Assembly: GCF_009792295.1 (NCBI RefSeq) | Contig: NZ_CP039934.1 | Coordinates: forward strand, 578,501-642,500 | DNA length: 64,000 nucleotides | DNA from: Myroides fluvii | GTDB taxonomy: Bacteria; Bacteroidota; Bacteroidia; Flavobacteriales; Flavobacteriaceae | Direction of reading: 5' to 3' | In this document: piece after piece, positions 60,996-64,000 of the stretch | How the letters are laid out: every line of letters starts with the position of its first letter | Numbering within the stretch: position 1 is the first letter of the stretch | Notes under the pieces: model-generated | What the model was told of the DNA's origin: nothing | Databases searched by the model: none | What the model saw: only the letters and a program-made list of their open reading frames with translations | Translations under genes and position numbers: made by a program

Positions 60996-61725
60996 AATAT
61001 AGGAGCTGAACCTCTTTTAGGGCAAATTCCAATTCGCCTTGATCTTCGGTTTCTATCACTAATTTACCATAGGCTGTCACGTTTCGAATAATACCATTAA
61101 AACGCTCTCCCTCAGGTTTTTGAAATACAGAAACTACATCTTTTCGATACAGATGGGCTTTGTATTTTTCCCATAAAGCCAGTGTATTCTCTTGCTGTAA
61201 TTCCTCATAACCTTCTTTTAGTTCAGCAAGCAAAGCATGTAAAAGTAAGTCTTTATCTATGTTATTCCCCTGTAGCAACGCCAAAGAACTCGCTTTACTT
61301 AGGGCAGGAAAATGAAGCTGATTTACATTAATACCAATACCAACAACAGAAAACACCTCCCCATTTGCCTTGATAATATTCTCGATTAATATGCCACCTA
61401 CTTTCTTGTTTGCAGACAAAATGTCATTTGGCCATTTAATAAAATATGGCAGAGATGTTATTTTTTTTAAAGTAGTTGCCACGCGCAAAGCGACCATCAC
61501 ATTCAAGTCAAAGACCCCCGTTACCGCTTGAGGGCTACTCTTCATCAAAACACTAAAAGTCAAGTTACTACCTGCTTCAGAAACCCAACTTTCTCCTCTT
61601 TGTCCTTTCCCTGCAAATTGATTTTCTGTGACAATTGTAGTGAAGTTTTCCAAATTACAATTTGTTAACATCGCTCTTAAATAAGTATTTGTGGACGCAG
61701 TGGCATCGAGTTTGATGATATTCAT
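60994..61725 (-). CDS. birA: Biotin-[acetyl-CoA-carboxylase] ligase
   Basis: 243 residues, without the N-terminal repressor domain, so an enzyme only (group I). GQRGESW (biotinyl-AMP loop) and IKWPNDIL with KVGGILIE are clear. It attaches biotin to carboxyl-carrier proteins. Divergent from rsfS. Confidence 0.94.
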   Translation of the reverse strand: MNIIKLDATASTNTYLRAMLTNCNLENFTTIVTENQFAGKGQRGESWVSEAGSNLTFSVLMKSSPQAVTGVFDLNVMVALRVATTLKKITSLPYFIKWPNDILSANKKVGGILIENIIKANGEVFSVVGIGINVNQLHFPALSKASSLALLQGNNIDKDLLLHALLAELKEGYEELQQENTLALWEKYKAHLYRKDVVSVFQKPEGERFNGIIRNVTAYGKLVIETEDQGELEFALKEVQLLY

Positions 61726-61760
61726 ATAAAATTATTGTAGTCTAATCAGAAGCGATTCAC

Positions 61761-61768
61761 TATATTTG
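61761..61768 (+). promoter_or_regulatory. rsfS-ftsH promoter -7 element
   Basis: TATATTTG, exact TAnnTTTG, with TTG at 61735-61737 as a possible -33 element 23 bases upstream. Confidence 0.5.
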
Positions 61769-61827
61769 AACCCAAAATTAGGAAACATATTTTTGTTAAC
61801 TTGAAGAAATTTAGATAAAATCAATAA

Positions 61828-62199
61828 ATGACAAACAAAACTATCAACAACGACGAATTGATTGCTAATATTATCAAAGGAATTGAAGCTGTAAAAGGGG
61901 AAAATACGACGATTTTAGATTTAAGAGAAATAGATAACACACCTTGTGATTATTTCATTATATGCGATGGGAATTCGAATACGCAAGTCAATGCGATTGC
62001 AGGTTCCGTTCAAAAAATTGTATCAAAAGAATTACACGACAAACCTTGGCATGTTGAAGGTGAGATTAATGCAGAATGGATTTTAATGGACTACGTTAAT
62101 GTAGTAGTACACGTGTTCCAGAAATCGATTCGCGAATTTTACAACTTAGAGAGCTTGTGGGGAGACGCAAAGATTACAAATATCAACAGCCAATACTAA
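61828..62199 (+). CDS. rsfS: Ribosome silencing factor RsfS
   Basis: 123 residues. GIEAVKGENTTILDLREIDNTPCDYFIICDGNSNTQVNAI and HVEGEINAEWILMDYVNVVVHVF are the family core. It binds uL14 and blocks subunit joining when nutrients are low. 19 bases before ftsH. Confidence 0.95.
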   Translation: MTNKTINNDELIANIIKGIEAVKGENTTILDLREIDNTPCDYFIICDGNSNTQVNAIAGSVQKIVSKELHDKPWHVEGEINAEWILMDYVNVVVHVFQKSIREFYNLESLWGDAKITNINSQY

Positions 62200-62218
62200 A
62201 CTTTAAAATTTATTCTTC

Positions 62219-64000
62219 ATGGCGGGAAACATAAAACCAAACCAAAACAAACCCAAATTTAGCCCGTGGATTTTATACGCGAGCATTGTGGTTATCGTAT
62301 TGGTTATAAACTTTTTATCGAACAGCAGTGGTGTTGGAGATTCCAAACAACTGAGTCTTTCTAAATTTTTCGACTACCTAAAAGAAGGAAAAGTAGAAAA
62401 GGTAGAATTCAATCGTTCTGTTGCTAAGGTATATTTGACGAAAGATGCTTTACAGAGTAAAGATTTTGAAGAATTACAACGAAAGTCAATCCTAGGTAAA
62501 GAAAGTACAGGTCCACAGTTTGTAACTGAAATAGGTAACTCTGAGATATTCCAAAAGAAATTAGACGAGGCAGCTGGAGAAGGCAAATTAGTGGAGTATA
62601 AATCCGAACCAGAAAGCAATTGGGGCGATTATTTTATTAGTTTCCTTCCTATCATCATTATCATTGGATTTTGGTTATTTATGATGAAGAGAATGACTGG
62701 TGGCGGTGGTGCTGGCGGTGGCGGGCAAATTTTCTCTATTGGAAAATCAAAAGCCAAGCTTTTTGACGAGAAAAATGACCTCAAAATAACGTTTAGTGAT
62801 GTTGCAGGATTAGAGGGGGCAAAAGAAGAAATTGTAGAAATAGTAGAATTCTTAAAGAACCCTGAGAAATATACTTCCATTGGAGGGAAAATACCAAAAG
62901 GAGCGCTTTTAGTAGGGCCTCCAGGAACAGGTAAGACACTATTAGCTAAAGCAGTGGCAGGAGAGGCGAAAGTACCTTTCTTCTCCTTGTCCGGATCTGA
63001 TTTTGTTGAGATGTTTGTGGGTGTTGGAGCATCGCGTGTACGCGATTTATTCAAACAAGCAAAAGAAAAATCTCCTGCTATTATTTTCATCGATGAGATT
63101 GATGCTGTAGGTAGAGCACGTGGAAAAAGCAATTTCTCTGGTTCAAATGACGAAAGAGAAAACACGCTAAACCAATTGTTAACTGAGATGGATGGTTTTG
63201 GTTCTCATACCAATGTTATCGTATTAGCAGCGACAAATAGAGCTGAAATCTTAGATAAAGCTTTATTGCGTGCAGGTCGTTTTGACAGACAGATTTACGT
63301 TGATCTTCCCGATGTTAAGGAAAGAGAAGCAATCTTCAATGTACACTTGCGCAACATCAAACGAGTAGATGATTTAGACATTGATTTCTTGGCAAAACAA
63401 ACACCGGGATTCTCTGGAGCTGATATTGCCAATGTTTGTAACGAAGCCGCTTTAACAGCAGCGCGTAAGGACAAGAAAGAAGTAGATATGCAAGACTTCT
63501 TGGATGCGGTAGACCGAATTATTGGAGGTCTTGAAAAGAAAAACAAAATCATCACCGTAGAAGAGAAATACGCTATTGCAATACACGAAGCAGGTCACGC
63601 AACAGTAAGTTGGATGTGTGAACACGCAGCACCACTTGTAAAAGTAACCATTGTTCCTCGCGGACAAAGTTTAGGAGCTGCTTGGTACCTACCTGCAGAG
63701 CGACAAATTGTACGTACGGAACAAATGTTAGACGAAATGTGTGCTACTATGGGTGGACGTGCTGCGGAGAAAATTGTTTTTGACAAAATCTCTACAGGAG
63801 CGTTAAGTGACCTTGAAAAGGTAGCCAAACAAGCGAGAGCTATGGTAACCATTTACGGTTTAAATGACAAGCTAGGAAACATTACGTATTATGATTCATC
63901 AGGTCAAAGCGAATACAACTTTAGCAAACCTTATTCAGAAGATACGGCTAAAGTAATTGACCAAGAAATCTCCAAGTTAATTGAAGGACAATATGAGCGC
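62219..64000 (+). CDS. ftsH: ATP-dependent zinc metalloprotease FtsH (partial, runs off the end)
   Basis: 594 codons without a stop. Two membrane helices (near 20 and 140), AAA+ Walker A GPPGTGKT around 233-240, the second region of homology, and the zinc motif HEAGH (His456). A Gly-rich linker [12 protein letters not shown] precedes the AAA domain. It degrades membrane and short-lived cytoplasmic proteins. The start ATG is at 62219, co-transcribed with rsfS. Confidence 0.95.
   Translation, partial: MAGNIKPNQNKPKFSPWILYASIVVIVLVINFLSNSSGVGDSKQLSLSKFFDYLKEGKVEKVEFNRSVAKVYLTKDALQSKDFEELQRKSILGKESTGPQFVTEIGNSEIFQKKLDEAAGEGKLVEYKSEPESNWGDYFISFLPIIIIIGFWLFMMKRMTGGGGAGGGGQIFSIGKSKAKLFDEKNDLKITFSDVAGLEGAKEEIVEIVEFLKNPEKYTSIGGKIPKGALLVGPPGTGKTLLAKAVAGEAKVPFFSLSGSDFVEMFVGVGASRVRDLFKQAKEKSPAIIFIDEIDAVGRARGKSNFSGSNDERENTLNQLLTEMDGFGSHTNVIVLAATNRAEILDKALLRAGRFDRQIYVDLPDVKEREAIFNVHLRNIKRVDDLDIDFLAKQTPGFSGADIANVCNEAALTAARKDKKEVDMQDFLDAVDRIIGGLEKKNKIITVEEKYAIAIHEAGHATVSWMCEHAAPLVKVTIVPRGQSLGAAWYLPAERQIVRTEQMLDEMCATMGGRAAEKIVFDKISTGALSDLEKVAKQARAMVTIYGLNDKLGNITYYDSSGQSEYNFSKPYSEDTAKVIDQEISKLIEGQYER

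Overview
The window looks like chromosomal DNA from a low-GC Bacteroidota, family Flavobacteriaceae. Supporting signs are gldI (gliding), porQ (type IX secretion), a fused ccoN-ccoO cytochrome oxidase gene, an unusually long signal peptidase I, promoter elements of the TAnnTTTG type, and a lack of clear Shine-Dalgarno sequences. Myroides or a close relative is my genus-level guess and is inference only.

Layout. 1-7.4 kb: a denitrification/NO-stress island, with nirK (nitrite reductase with a C-terminal cytochrome c domain), a nirV-like gene and an SCO gene on the + strand, then norB-ric and an Rrf2-type regulator on the - strand. 7.4-13 kb: housekeeping (DUF721, ftsY, DUF4295, rpmG, rpmB, cinA, an HPt-like protein, an FAH-family hydrolase, a DnaQ-type exonuclease). 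13-14.2 kb: di-haem cytochrome c peroxidase. 16-25.5 kb: the cbb3 oxidase cluster ccoS-ccoNO-ccoQ-ccoP-ccoG-ccoH-tauE/safE, a divergent copper ATPase (ccoI-like) and a Crp/Fnr regulator. 25.6-34.6 kb: nrnA, gldI, a double-domain PPIase, wbqC, lepB, dapB, parB, parA and an SDR. 34.7-36.3 kb: an 8-bp G-rich microsatellite split by a 1317-bp IS3-family element with a 3-bp target duplication. 36.4-41.4 kb: TonB receptor, acid phosphatase and beta-propeller phytase, probably a phytate/phosphate scavenging operon. 42.3-43.7 kb: fumC. 43.8-47.9 kb: a run of orphan Rhs-type toxin C-termini with immunity-like genes. 48-57.3 kb: nucleoside permease, cmk, porQ, lon, a lipoprotein, a UMF1-type MFS protein and an M48 protease. 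57.3-59.6 kb: twelve copies of a 134/172-bp minisatellite around a four-helix-bundle gene. 59.6-64 kb: alpha/beta hydrolase, msrB, birA, rsfS and the start of ftsH, which runs off the end.

The regulatory reading is the strongest result. Four promoters (nirK, cytochrome c peroxidase, ccoS-ccoNO, ccoI) carry a Crp/Fnr-like box TGATAnATrTCA whose centre lies 33 bp upstream of the centre of the -7 element in every case. Separately, nirK, norB and the rrf2 gene share a 20-bp operator of the form AAArGAY-N6-GTCTTYT. nirK carries both, which suggests anaerobic activation combined with NO-relieved repression, tying low-oxygen respiration, nitrite reduction and NO detoxification together.

The least explained parts are the Rhs cassette run, the minisatellite with its embedded four-helix-bundle gene, and the dispersed intergenic repeats. 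No rRNA, tRNA or CRISPR array was found.
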